A stretch of DNA of 64,000 nt from Excoecaria cochinchinensis (taxonomy: Eukaryota; Streptophyta; Magnoliopsida; Malpighiales; Euphorbiaceae), in assembly GCA_947683425.1 (NCBI GenBank), contig CANTUQ010000031.1, forward strand, positions 8,939,001-9,003,000, written 5' to 3'. Shown here one piece after another: positions 40,201 through 51,641 of this stretch. Position numbers and translations under genes: made by a program. The stretch's first letter is position 1. Every line of letters starts with the position of its first letter. The notes under the pieces are model-generated. The model did no database searches and was not told the DNA's origin. It saw only the letters and a list, made by a program, of their open reading frames with translations.

Positions 40201-40368
40201 GATTCTGTGATTTCAAGTTCAAATCAACAGAAACCATGGTGGCTTGATGGGAAAATAAAACTGAAGCTTTGCTATATATATAAGGCTAAGGGAATGCTTG
40301 AAGACTTTGTCAATACAATATTTCCTTTGGTTCGTGAATCACTTTATGTCAAAACCCTTCGGCAGAAG
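40201..40368 (+). pseudogene. Captured exon resembling a TFIIIC subunit (GTF3C3-like)
   Basis: Preceded by TATATATGCAG and followed by GTAATT, so both splice sites look intact. It encodes KIKLKLCYIYKAKGMLEDF and then a stretch through FPLVRESLYVKTLRQK. I recognise this from plant tetratricopeptide-repeat subunits of RNA polymerase III factor TFIIIC (general transcription factor 3C polypeptide 3 family). Only one such exon is present, so it is a gene fragment carried by the CACTA element, or a resident exon next to it. The family assignment is from memory. Confidence 0.6.
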
Positions 40369-40780
40369 GTAATTGCACCTTTATATGTATATAGAAGCTT
40401 ATACATCTAGCTCTCATTCTTGGTATTCCTCTTTTCACAAGGATATCTCATATATATAATCCAGCTTGATGCCTTAGCAAAAAGTGTTATCTTGATTGGA
40501 CAATTGAGTGAATATTTAACTTGTAGGTATTTCACCTATCCTGATGTTGTTTCATCCTTTAGCGTTTAATTGTGCACATTTGAATTGATGATTGGAGATC
40601 ACTTGGAATTATTTATTTCTTTACAAAGAAATGGTGCCTAAATTATTTTCTAGATTCAGCCTTATCCATAAGTCGCTTTGACGGGTAATCAGAAAGGTTC
40701 TAGTGCTCTTAGTAAGTTTTCATCCAATCCCCTAATTGCAACTAGTTTTTTTTTTTTTTACTTTCTCTTTTTATTTTTAG

Positions 40781-41880
40781 CTCTCAGAATTTTCCTCACT
40801 TCAGGAGTTATATCAGATGGTACAAGATCTCGAGATTAAATGAAGGAGTATTCATTAAATTAATATCAAATGACTTGTAGTTGTGATCATGCATAGTGAA
40901 ATCATAAGAACATAAACAAAAAGCCATTAATATAATTAATGTAAACAGTACTGCATACATCAAGACTGAAAAAAGTTCAAATATGAAAAGCACATCTACT
41001 AGAAGGTTTCCTCCCCTATTTCTTGCGGCGCTCTGGATCGGTAATCTGTTTGTTATCAATCAGATCTTGAATCTCATTCCTTAGCCTCGCACAATTGTCT
41101 GTCACATGCCCAGTGTGCTGGTGGAAGGCATAATACTCATCTACTCGATGATCAAGATGTCCCTGATTTTTGGCGAGCTTAGCAGGCAGTGGCTATAGCT
41201 TACCTTCCTTCATCAACCTGTTGAGTACCCAAGATAAGGATCCGCCCAAATTAGAGTAATGCCTTTGATCCGCTTTAATTGCTGACACTTTCTTTGCCCT
41301 TTGGGTATCACTACTATTATCATAGTAACCAACTCCTGGACTTGCGGGGCCAGTAATAGTCTTATTGAGAGGTGCCCGGGTAGTTGCAAGCTTGGACTTC
41401 ACAATCTCTTCTTCAAGATTAGTTAGCTTCCTTTCGGTGTTCGAGGGACTGAGGAGGCCCATTGACTGTAAAGGCTCTAGTCCCCTTACTCTTCCCACTA
41501 GCTTGATTGGTGAGTCGAGTGGTGCCTTGCCCCTAGGCTCGGGAGTGGATGAAAACATTACAGTCGTCATTGCATAATCCCTTTTGACCGTGGCTAGTTC
41601 AACCTGGTTAAGGGTGGTCGCCATAAGTTGAGCTTGGAGAACGAGTGCCATGGCATCCATCCTTTCCTTAACTAGGGCCAATATCCTTTTCTCAAGCTCC
41701 TCGAACCTTCTATCCATCTCCTGGACAATTAGGTCACGGATCTCTTCAGTCTATTGTGAAGGGCCTGTTATTTCTAATATCTTCGGACGCTCTAGCAAGG
41801 ATGCTAAACCTTTGTCAGCCAACTTGAACTCTGATCACTCTTTAGACAACTATCGGGATCCCTAAACCACCCAAGCAAAT
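40781..41880 (-). pseudogene. Gag and pol remnants of gypsy element D
   Basis: In the minus sense: a coiled N-terminal gag part (RRFEELEKRILALVKERMDAM, 41718 downward), then the gag end (HYSNLGGSLSWVLNRLMKEG, stop near 41193, then the Cys/His cluster with Cys changed to Tyr, near 41110). This joins near 41010 to pol sequence corresponding to about residues 515-600 of pol in A. The gag core, protease, RT, RNase H and integrase are gone. Confidence 0.75.
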
Positions 41881-42832
41881 GGTCTACAATGGCTGAAAGG
41901 TAAGGAGTTAGAATGATGCATGAATAATATGCAATGCATGGTCGTGCTGTGCAACAAATGGTATACAGTGACTAAAAGAGATTACAATGATACATGTGAA
42001 ACAGTTGAAAAATTATACATAGGATGATATGTACATGTAATAATTATATGCAAAGAATAGGATGTATACATAGGGAAGAAATAAAAAAAAATTTGTGCAT
42101 GCATGACATGAATATGCAATGCATCATCCACAACCACATGCAATAGGTAGATCCTTCCTACCTTATTGCCCCCACACACGAGGTAGTGCAGTTTCTTTCC
42201 TAGGTGGGCTTTATCCAAAGGTTAACAGGGAACCCATTAGACGCGTATGGTGCACGGTGAAAAACGGCAGTATAACATCTCTTATCTAACATACATATGA
42301 GTGTTTGGCCATTATGTATTTAAACAACTCAATTAAATCAAGATGGGCCCACCGAGGCATGAAAGCCTTTAATGAAGACCATTTAATTTAACTGATCTTG
42401 TCCAATATATGATGGCCCAAATAGCAAGCACGGTATTATGGTACATTTCACCTAGTGGGAGTATCTATTGCCATTAGATGAGCTTTGGTCAAAGGTGATG
42501 ATACTTTAGGGTCACCCAAGCATGGTCCCTACCAACGGGTCTAACTCATCACGAGCATAACAACCGATTGGGTCTCCATTTGATAAACCATAAGGTACGA
42601 GGCTTGGGCTGGTGATTATCCTTAACACTTTCCCTCATTGAGTGAACATAGGGTTGTGCTTCGGGAATGCACCGGGGTTAAAATAGGGACCAAACTAGCA
42701 TAATCTAAGGCTCTAGCATGGATGCGATGCAATTTCGAAAAGAGATGAAATTTCTAAATTAAAACTCAATTGTAAATTTTAACCAAGGTACTTTCGAAGG
42801 GAAGTCTCTTTAGTCCCCAGTGGAGTCGCCAC
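41881..42832 (-). mobile_element. Leader of D with primer-binding site
   Basis: Primer site TGGCGACTCCACTGGGGAC in the element sense (42813-42831), one base from the LTR as in A. The leader is colinear with those of A and B. Near gag it has the acceptor-like CCTTACCTTTCAG followed by CCATTGTAGACC. No gene. Confidence 0.82.
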
Positions 42833-44234
42833 TGTGACGCTCACCGAACCTCGTGGGCTTCCCAAGGCCCGCTTTTAGGGTGGTCGGGATGAGGTTCATT
42901 GGAAACTTGTAAATTATTTACAAGTGCGTCTATTTTGGGCAACAAGGAGGTTTCATGGAGTCGCTACCCAATAAAACATTGGAAAAGTTTGTCTCGCCTC
43001 AATGAGCCTAAGACGACGCATCTTATCCATTTTGGGCAAACCAAATGGGTCTTGGAGGCATTCACCCCAATAGAACATTGGAATGACCCTCTAACCCTAT
43101 GGAGCCTAGGATTGTAAATTGAGTCTTTTGCTGGGACACAAGAGGTGTCTTGGAGATCCCATTCCAATGAAACATCGAAATGGGCCTCTCGCCTCGTTGA
43201 GCCCAAAGACCAGAGATGGTTCGGGACTTCCCATTTATTCATACTTTGGATAAAGTTTATAATTGAGTTTTGAATTTAGCGTTTCATGCCTTTTCTCATT
43301 CAATTTTAATGCAATTTAATTAAACGCATATCAATCATATAAATAAAGCGGTAAATAAAAAATGAATTTGAAATAAAACATATGAAATATATTACAACAA
43401 AACTAGGAGCGGAATACAACCCCCATTATAAAATAAAATACAAAACATACATAAATCGGGCTATTTATTAAAGATGAGGATATTGGTCCTTTCATGCATA
43501 ATTAAAGAAAATAATTTTAAAGTAACAATTTATTTTGGACGGAAAAACTAGGACATTGGTCCCATTTTTATTTAGAAAAAAATCAAATTAATTAATATAA
43601 ATATTTTTGCGATTTTTCAATTAACGTGCATAAAAATAAAGTTTATTACAAATTACATGATAAAATGAATTAATCCAAAATAATGAAAAGTAATAAAAAA
43701 AATAAACAACTCCCAAATGGATCTTCAAATCTCCATGGGCTCCCACTTGACAATAACTCACATATGAAAAATAAGTATTGAAAAATAAAAAAACAAATAA
43801 AAATGAAGTTAGTATAAAAAATGAATTAAATATATAAAGTTAAAACAATTAAATTAAAGCAAACAAAATTGCATCATGCATGACAAGCCAATTAAAATGA
43901 CATAATAAAAATATGCAATTTAACAAATTTATAAATTCAACATGCTAAAAAAACATAAAATAGTGCTAATAAAATTTAACATACATAAAAAGCATAAAAT
44001 AATGATGATCGAATTTAATATGCATAAAAATACAAAATAATAACAATAACATCCAATTATGCATAAAAATCAAAAGTAATAATAAAAATCAGCATGCATA
44101 AAACATAAATAATAATAATAGTAATAATAAAATTAAACAAGAATAAGGATAATAATAATAATAATAATACTAATTATGGTAATAACTACAATAAAAATAA
44201 TAACACAATAATAACAAAGAATATGAACAGTCAA

Positions 44235-44327
<93 letters not shown>

Positions 44328-45542
44328 CAACATCAAAGAAGATGAACAATCCAATTAAATATGGAAGAATAAAATGAAAATAAAACAAGCCAATTATACT
44401 AAAACATGTTAAATGATAATACTAATAATATATATGAACAAAAAATGATGACAATAATATGAACATGAACAATTAAATGAGAAGAAAGAAATAAGAAGTA
44501 AAAAAATGATCTAAAAGAATTTACATGATAATTAATTAAATAAAAACAAAACAATAAGAAAATAAGAAGAAAATGATGGAACTATAAGAATTTACATGTT
44601 AACTAATTAAATAAAAACAAAATAATGAAATTAAAATTAAATTAAGAAATTGAGCCAAAAATATTTACCCTCAAAATTTATCTTAAAGAAATGAAGGTAG
44701 ATGATCCAATTCTTTGTCTTGATTGTAAGAATATATTAGAAAAATAAAATATTGAAAATGATTTTTACTCAAGAACAAATAATTGATTTATTTGTCTCCA
44801 AGTAAAAAAAAAAATTGTTTGATAAAAAGGATAAAAATTCCCAAGAACAAAATTGTTATTTTTTGTCTCAAGATTCACTTGGAAAAAAATCTTTAGAAAA
44901 GTTGAGAGAATTTGGTTTTGAGAGAAGAAAGAAGAAGAAAAATAATTTTCTAAAGAAAAAAAATCCCCCTATTTTCCTCTCCAAAATCCTTTTTATTCCT
45001 CCCCCAAAAATCAGATTTTTAATTAAAGAATTAAATTAAATTAACCCCAATAATCACTAAAAACTGTAGAATTTCAAGGGGTAAGGATATAAAAAGTTTT
45101 AGCATTAAATTTTAAATTAAATTATGCAAAAAAAATCAATTAAAAACACCCAAAAATGAGTAAAAACGGAAATCGGCAGCCAAAGGGGCGACAGGGGCGA
45201 GGGACGCCCCGTCGGAGCGCCCGACGGGCGTCCCCGCGTTCAGGGCGCAGGCCCAGCTGCCTGCGCGACGGGCAAGCCGTCACGGGCGCGCAGCCCAACA
45301 TTCGCGCGAAATTTTTTTTTTTTTTATAAAACACAATAATTTAAAAACTAGCTTTTTATCCCAAAATAATTTTTAAAACGTTTTTAAAATATTTTTAAAA
45401 TACATTTTTATTCATTCCTAACAAATCAAAATGACAAGAAAATTATCACTTCCAACTTTCATTCTTTTTGCCTATAAATCGGCATACTTAATTTCATAAT
45501 TGGGTAATCCTGATCAAGGCTACTCGGAACCCGGTGTCTACA
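42833..45542 (-). repeat. 5' LTR of gypsy element D (2710 bp)
   Basis: Plus-strand ends are TGTGACGCTCACC and CCGGTGTCTACA. The matching left piece is at 37201-37359. Contains an (ATA)n microsatellite at 44237-44324 and a GC-rich block (45165-45310) near its 5' side in the element sense. Short open frames inside are not supported as genes. Confidence 0.9.
44237..44324 (+). repeat. (ATA)n microsatellite in the LTR of D
   Basis: About 29 uninterrupted TAA/ATA units. Confidence 0.95.
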
Positions 45543-46786
45543 ACATCCTTCTTTGCCGACTCTGAAGAAACTTTGTCCTCAATTTTCTGATGTTTCTTCT
45601 CTTGATTGTGAGTCATGTCAATATGCCAAGCACCCACCTGGGTTTGTTGCTCAGGGGGAGTATGGAAAAGTTTGTCTTCTGAAGAAATCTTTATATGGTT
45701 TGAAGCAAAGTCCCCGTGCTTAGTTTGGCAAGTTTAGTATGGCAGTTCAAGAATTGTGACTGAATAAAAGCAAGTGTGATCACTCAGTCTTCTACAGACA
45801 ATCATCAACAGGTATCGTCCTTCTTATTGTTTATGTTGATGATATTATTATTACTGGAGACGATAATACAGGTATTGCATCTCTTAAGTCATTTCTACAT
45901 GCCAAGTTTTATAAAAGACTTGGGCGAACTGAAATATTTCTTGGGAATAGAAGTGATGAGAAGCAAGAAAGGAATTTTCTTATCTCAAAGGAAGTATGTT
46001 TTGTATCTACTTAAGGAAACTGGAAAGATAGGAACCAAGCTATACAGCATGCCGATGGATGCTAATGCACGTCTTACAAAAGATGATGGGGACCTCTTTG
46101 ATGATCCAGAGATGTACAGGAGGTTAGTTGGAAAACTAAACTACCTCACAGTGACTCATCCAAATATTTCTTTTGCAGTCAGTATTGTTAGTCAGTTTAT
46201 GTCTGCTCCTACAGTTAAACATTGGGCAGCTCTGGAACAAATATTGCGCTACTTGAAAGGAGCTCCAGGATGTGGCATATTGTATAACAATCATGGGCAC
46301 ACTCACATTGAATGTTTTGTAGATGTTAATTGGGCTGGATCTAAAATTGATAGAAGGTCTACTACTGGCTATTGTGTCTTTACTGCTGGAAACTTGGTGT
46401 CATGGAAAAGCAAGAAGCAGGGGGTTGTATCTCGGTCCAGTGCAGAATTCGAGTATAGAGCTATGGCACAATCCACATGTGAAATAGTGTGGTTCCAACA
46501 TCTCTTAGCTGAAATTGGGTTAAAGTATTCGTCACCTGCAAAACTCTGGTGTGATAATCAAGCTGCTATTCATATTGCCTCGAATCCAATATATCATAAA
46601 AAAACTAAGCACATCGAGGTTGATTGTCACTTTATTCATGAAAAGATTGAAGAAAATCTGATTTCTACTGGTTATGTGAAAACAGGAGAGCAATTAGGTG
46701 ATTTATTTACAAAATCTTTGAATGGGACTCGGGTGGAATATCTGTGTAACAAGCTGGGCATAATTAATATCTATGCTCCAGCTTGA
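45543..46786 (+). pseudogene. Integrase remnant, RT and RNase H of copia element C (broken)
   Basis: Resumes the GHPSLPTLKKLC motif interrupted at 37200 and reaches CESCQYAKH, the end of the integrase zinc region. It then jumps to PPGFVAQGEYGKVC of RT: integrase core and early RT are deleted. RT keeps YVDD (about 45833-45844). A stop near 45721 and a frameshift near 45915 break it. From 45915 to 46786 the RT end and RNase H are open and very similar to 62940-63804 of the right-hand copia chimera, so the two elements are one lineage. The end CNKLGIINIYAPA is followed by the GAGGGGGAG purine tract. Confidence 0.88.
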
Positions 46787-46793
46787 GGGGGAG

Positions 46794-46958
46794 TGTTAGT
46801 GGTAGTAGGTAGGTAATAGATAGCTGTAAAGTTAGTAGTAGGTAGAGCAAATTAAGGAGCTAATTAAGGAATTAATTATTATATAAATATGTAGTGTAAT
46901 CTATGGTTTTAATTAATTTGAATACAGAGAATTCAATTCCTTTGTGTGTTTTCTCACA
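46794..46958 (+). repeat. 3' LTR of copia element C
   Basis: 165 bp, TGTTAGTGGTAG...TTCTCACA, preceded by CTTGAGGGGGAG and followed by the GTTTA duplication. About ten substitutions from the 5' LTR. Confidence 0.93.
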
Positions 46959-49096
46959 GTTTAAAAGTAAGAAAAATAGATGAGTAATATTAGCATTAAT
47001 AAAAGAATAAAAATGTCTTTGGACTAGTAAAGGATTATTATTACTGATCAGAGATAACTGAGATGTAAATTTAAATCTGTAATATTAAATTGAAGATAAG
47101 ATAATGTAATTAAGATAAATAATAATATGTCAGGTAAATTTAATTGAATAATGTGAATTTCATAATCAAGTTACAATGAATTAAGAGTGTGTAATTAAAA
47201 TATGTAAAAGAAATTGTTATAAAACTGATACAAGTATTATAGATTGGGTTAATTATTTAAAGTATAAAATATGATAATTAATATTGTACGTGAGAAAATT
47301 TAGTAATGGGGTCACCTAAGAATGTTAGTAACGAAATTAAAGACATGAAAGAAAGTAGAACTGTCATTAAATGTTGAAAGTTAATAGTGAAATGATAATT
47401 ATTGAGATGATGATAAATTAACAATGTGAGTAATTCTAGTATTGGTGTAAAAATTGTACTGTTAGGCATGGTAATAAGGAAATTAATGTAAGATAGTATC
47501 GATAGATATTTAATCAAATAATGATAATAGAAATTTTGTATAAAGTTAAGAGGATAAGGATGTTAAGTCTACAAATGAGTTAGTGGATTAAGTAATAACT
47601 TTGACAATTCAAGTATATAATATGAAATATAACTGAATAAAATTAATTAGAAAAATAGAGTAAATGTATTATGTTTATAGCTTAAAAATGGCATTGTAAA
47701 AGAAATATTAAAGATATAAAGAAAATGATAACGGTTAGTCAGTACCGTAGATAACAACGATGATGACTGTTCAATAGATTTGTCAGTAACTGACATTGTA
47801 CCCAAGTGTAGACTGTAACTAATGTATAAGTTATAAACAAGTAATAAAGAAACAAATGAACGCGTTAATAAGATAATTTCAAATATTGTTAGTATAACTG
47901 GTCATTGAATTAATAGACTTAAAATAATAGTATTAATGTTAAAGTTAATAGTACATATAATAATGATTCTGATGACAGTAATAGTAATGTTAAAGTATGG
48001 TTATTGAAATAATGAAAAAGAAATAAGATAATGACTGAAGCAAGAAATCTATTAGGACATTCAAAGTAAGGCATAAATTACCTAAAAGTCTAAAGAATTA
48101 ATGTTCATATAATAGATACAAAGATATATGCTTGTGTTTGCATGCATGTAGTAATGGTATGAAAAATTTAGGATATGTATCTACCACCGGGCATTTTAAT
48201 GCTCAACGCGTAGTGTGACTACTGCGTGCATGTTATAGAAAGATAGGAAGTTTAAAGTGGCCGAGGTTTGACGACAATTGAGATGGGAATTGAAAGCAAA
48301 GGTAAGGAGAATTAAGCATGGCATGTATACGACTGCGATGAATGAACACGAGATTGTACATGATAAGTATATGAATGGTGTGTTAGTGTAATTGTTACAT
48401 TATTGTATTTGCATGTTTGTGATTGTAGGAAAAAAAAATATCACTGAATCTGATAAGTGCATTACAGTGTAGTGTGGTGACATCCGATATCCGTACCATT
48501 TGCGGGTATAAGGGTGTTACAGTATAAGAGATGTAATGAGGCTATTATATGTTTATGTCTTTATAAGAAATGCAAGGATATACTAAATGTACATGTATAT
48601 GAATATATATAAGATGTAGTGATATGCTATCACTTATCGTATATGATGTTTACTAAAGGTAGAGATTATGTGCATGTTGAGGTGAATGTAAATGATAAAG
48701 GCATGTTGATATGTTAAGTGTACATGTATATGATTATATGAGAGAGATTAGGATAAGCTGTAAATTATTGTTTATGAAAATTGTTAGAACTAGAGGTTAT
48801 GTGTACGAAGAGTTATAAGTTAATAAATGTTATTGTGTGATAAGCATGGTTATTGGTGATATGTATATTGTGTGATGTTTGTGACTTCGTTAAAAGTCTA
48901 TTGCTTTTATATATTCCTACTAAGCATTATCACTTAATACGGGTGTTTTTCCATGTAGGTATTGAGGTCCGGTATTGAAAGTTGTGTATCTTTAGGCCCC
49001 TAGGAGTTGAAGCTTAGAGTTCTTTTTGTATATGAAATGATTCTTTTTGTAATATTTAGTATAGTGATTATGTAAAGAGAAATTTTGTATATGAAG
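46959..49096 (+). other. AT-rich LTR-like sequence G, middle piece
   Basis: Continues 4211 across insertion C. No gene is seen. Near 48930-48970 it has TACTAAGCATTATCACTTAA and then CATGTAGGTATTGAGGTCCGG, resembling the conserved segment of the solo LTR (reverse complement of 22145-22115). It is probably part of a long gypsy LTR on the plus strand. Confidence 0.5.
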
Positions 49097-49108
49097 TAGG
49101 GCTGTTCA
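49097..49108 (+). repeat. Left terminal inverted repeat of the hAT-like element
   Basis: TAGGGCTGTTCA, exact inverse of 52021-52032. Followed by the AAACCGACCAACCCGACC cluster (49122-49165). Confidence 0.9.
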
Positions 49109-49262
49109 GATTTCGGGTCAAACCGACCAACCCGACCCAATCAAACCGACCAACCCAGTAAAATACGGTTTTGATGGTTTATGAGTCGGGTTGGTCGGTT
49201 ATTTTTAAGCTAAAGTCGGGTTACATGGGTTATTAATGAGATAAGTTGGTTATTTGCTAAAC

Positions 49263-49470
49263 CGACCGCTTTCATCTTCGTCTTCTCAATCTCGAAATCA
49301 CTCTGTCTCAATCTCTCTCTCATTCTCGCCCCTTGTCTCGATCTCATTCTCTGGATCTCACCCTCTCTGTCTCAATCTCCCTCTCGCTTTGTAGATCTAT
49401 CGCGATCTTGCTCCTAATCTTGCTCTCGCTCTCGATCTCACTCTTCCTCACTCGGTTTTGTGCCATCAAC
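49263..49470 (+). repeat. CT-rich stretch inside the hAT-like element
   Basis: Repeats of TCTCGATCTCA/TCTCAATCTC-like words end in CAACGAG followed by a donor-like GTATGTG. It may be a 5' leader of a captured gene or a simple repeat. No protein is recognised. Confidence 0.5.
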
Positions 49471-49851
49471 GAGGTATGTGTTTGTGACTGGCATTGGTTT
49501 TATCTTTTGCTTTTCTACTGATTCTGCATGATATAATTCCAAATATGAGTGTTTTGCCATTTTCTTCTTGTTTTTTGCCATTTTCAAATCACGTTTCTTT
49601 AGTCGAGATCTAAAATTGAAGCCTGATGTTGATTTTGATTTTTTATGGGTGAAAATTAATTTCTCCCTGATTTAACTTGCTCCCTGATTTAACTTGCATT
49701 CGTGTTATGGCTTGCATTTGTTTTGGGTTCCACTTTGTATTGAGCTAGAATATGCATATGTGATGTAAAATTGAGTCAATGCAGTATCATCAATCATTCA
49801 TTAAGTTGGGATTATTGGATTTATTCTTGGATAGAATAATTGTGAACAAAA

Positions 49852-50265
49852 TTAAATTTGATGGTTAGCAATCTGCTCTGTTTCTGATCTTAACATTTCT
49901 TGATAAGAACAACCCAATTCTACAATCTTATTGTTGTTAGGAACAATGACAGCGCAATCAGGTGCAGGTTTTACATGGTTTTGAATGAAATAAATAATGT
50001 CATTGTAAAGGGTTTTCATGTGAGAAAGTTCTGATAAAAGCATGTAATTCTTTCTTCTTAATCTTTGATTATCTTCTGATAAAGTTGTTAAGATGTCCAG
50101 TTTATTTGGAGAAGGAAAGATTGGATTGTCAATCCAAGGAAAGGTTTGTTGTTGTTAGAAGATTTGGGAGATAAGTGATGAAGATTGATCGTCAAAATTT
50201 TGGTGTTGATTTTCATGATTTTGTGGAGTTTTTCTTCTGTGAATTTCTGATAATAAGTGCTACTC
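49852..50265 (-). pseudogene. Captured fragment of a class-B heat stress transcription factor
   Basis: Read leftward it encodes HLLSEIHRRKT (end of the HSF DNA-binding domain region), a linker, then LSEDNQRLRRKNYMLLSEL and SHMKTLYNDIIYFIQNHVKP, the heptad oligomerisation region typical of class-B HSFs, ending with a stop at 49852. Two in-frame stops (one just before HLLSE, one in the linker near 50159) disable it. The DNA-binding domain itself is missing: homology stops at about 50258-50265, exactly where Nudix homology begins on the other strand. It resembles the B3/B4 subgroup, but the subgroup is uncertain. Confidence 0.8.
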
Positions 50266-51219
50266 CAAAGCTGGCCGTCACCAAGTTGTTGGGTTGGTTT
50301 CTACTTTCTATTTCTCTCCTGATAAATATTCTTTAGTTCCACATAAACAACTATCAAATCTTGACTTTCTTTCTTTAATTAAAGATCGAGAAGGACATGC
50401 AGATCGTTTAAAAATTTGTTCAGTTTCTTGATCTTGTAATGGAACAGGGAAAGGGAATTGCTTTTTAATTAGTTAGTTAATTCTGTCTTATCTGTTTGGT
50501 TAGTAATTAATTACTATTAATTGCAGGTGTATACCTTACAGACATATAACTGAGAAACAAAGTGATTTGGAGATTGAACAAGGCATAGAAGTTCTTGTAA
50601 TTAGTTCACAGAAAGGAACAGGAATGTTGTTTCCAAAGGTACCCAGTTTAGCTAATTAATTTCAGTTTATTATATAATTAATGTATTATTTTTTGCTCAT
50701 TTTAATTAATTTCTACCTTCAGGGAGGTTGGGAATTAGATGAAACAATAAAAGAAGCAGCTTCAAGAGAGACATTAGAGGAAGCTGGAGTCTGTGGGGAG
50801 GTTGAGGTAATTTTTATTTTTTTACTTATTTATAATTTTTATTAAAGAAATTAAGTACTAGTTTTATTTATTAAGATTTGAATTTAATTAATTGGTTGTA
50901 TGGTTTTGTTTCAGAGGGAATTAGGTACATGGAGTTTCAAAAGCAAAACACATGAAACATATTATGATGGGTACATGTTCCCTCTGCTTGTTAAGCAAGA
51001 ATTAGAATTTTGGCCTGAGAAAAATGTTCGTCAAAGAAAATGGGTATGCACTGAATTTATTATAATTATTTGTTTTTTTCTTGTTTTAATATTAAAAATA
51101 AAATTTGCTAATTTATGGTTTATGATGCACAGATGAGTGTAGTAGATGCAAGGCATTGCTGTCAATATTGGTGGATGAAGGAAGCTTTAGATAAGATTAA
51201 TTATCCGACTTGCATCTGA
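50261..51219 (+). pseudogene. Nudix hydrolase gene (NUDT17/18-like), 5'-truncated, inside the hAT-like element
   Basis: Five exons: 50261-50292, 50527-50638, 50723-50806, 50915-51043 and 51133-51219, each junction GT-AG and all in phase. The product reads YSKAGRHQVVGCIPYR, then a Nudix box of the form G-x5-E-x7-R-E-x2-E-E-x-G (GGWELDETIKEAASRETLEE at 50723 on), then FKSKTHETYYDGYMFPL and CCQYWWMKEALDKI before TGA. Nudix enzymes cleave nucleoside diphosphates linked to another group using a metal bound by the box glutamates. Plant NUDT17/18-type proteins are about 160-180 residues; about 150 remain here. No stop interrupts the frame, but the N-terminus and ATG are missing: upstream in frame is TGA (50249-50251 region) in the heat-factor fragment. 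Transcription is unknown. Confidence 0.82.
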
Positions 51220-51458
51220 CATACAAGTTGAAGAAGAAGAAATTATAGAATGTCGTGATTTTAATTACCAGCCTAAATCCAACTTGTAGATAGGGAAATA
51301 CAGGGAATTGAAATGGACAAGAAATGAGGTTCTGTCACTTTCTTGGGATTTCAATTCAGACTTCTTGGTAGGGTTATTTTAGTGGGAAAATTAGAAAAAT
51401 GGATCAAGATTGATGAGTAATAATATTTGTGAAGTGCCTATGCTTTTATTTCAAGTTG

Positions 51459-51641
51459 TCACTTTATTACAAATCTGCCGTTATCAATTGTAATTTTGCA
51501 TTCTGTTGAGGTGCCTAATACATTGCTCTGTGTAGGCTGCTTTTCAAGTTCATGGGGGCCAATTTGCTGCTGGTTTTTTGAGTAGTTCCCAACTTCCAAG
51601 CAAGATGAAGACAATGATGATGAGGAACCAGATGCAGGCAT
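51459..51641 (-). pseudogene. Possible third captured coding fragment, unrecognised
   Basis: A 60-residue open frame starting MPASGSSSSLSSSCLEVGNY and ending GRFVIK before a stop. Serine-rich at the start, with a protein-like composition unlike the surrounding AT-rich DNA. No family is recognised. It might instead be downstream untranslated sequence of the Nudix gene. Confidence 0.3.

Larger units (their letters stand above)
37360..40780 (+). mobile_element. CACTA-type DNA transposon E, right end missing, carrying host-like exons
   Basis: Starts CACTACAAGAAAACTG, the standard CACTA-superfamily terminus, inside the LTR of D. Subterminal copies of TTCGGTCGTTA/TCCGGTCGTTA follow at about 37412, 37451 and 37522. 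No reverse-complement terminus (CTTGTAGTG) was found before D resumes at about 40781, so the right end was lost with the rest of that LTR and most of pol of D. No transposase is recognised. The interior is intron-like AT-rich DNA with three candidate exons. Confidence 0.75.
37201..45542 (-). mobile_element. Ty3/gypsy (Tat/Ogre-like) element D, heavily deleted
   Basis: Plus-strand ends are TGTAACGTGCG (37201) and CCGGTGTCTACA (45542). ATATC (37196-37200) and ACATC (45543-45547) form a 5-bp duplication with one mismatch. The right 5' LTR is complete (42833-45542); the left 3' LTR survives only as 37201-37359, where a CACTA element starts. Internal sequence runs 40781-42832 and keeps gag and a scrap of pol. 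Confidence 0.88.

Noticed and set aside
42899..43242. Open frames at the inner end of the LTR of D
   Set aside because: Related sequence recurs in the other gypsy LTRs as non-coding ends; frames overlap on both strands.
45140..45334. GC-rich frame suggesting a bacterial insert
   Set aside because: It is within an LTR at the position where A and F also have GC-rich blocks; no bacterial gene content.
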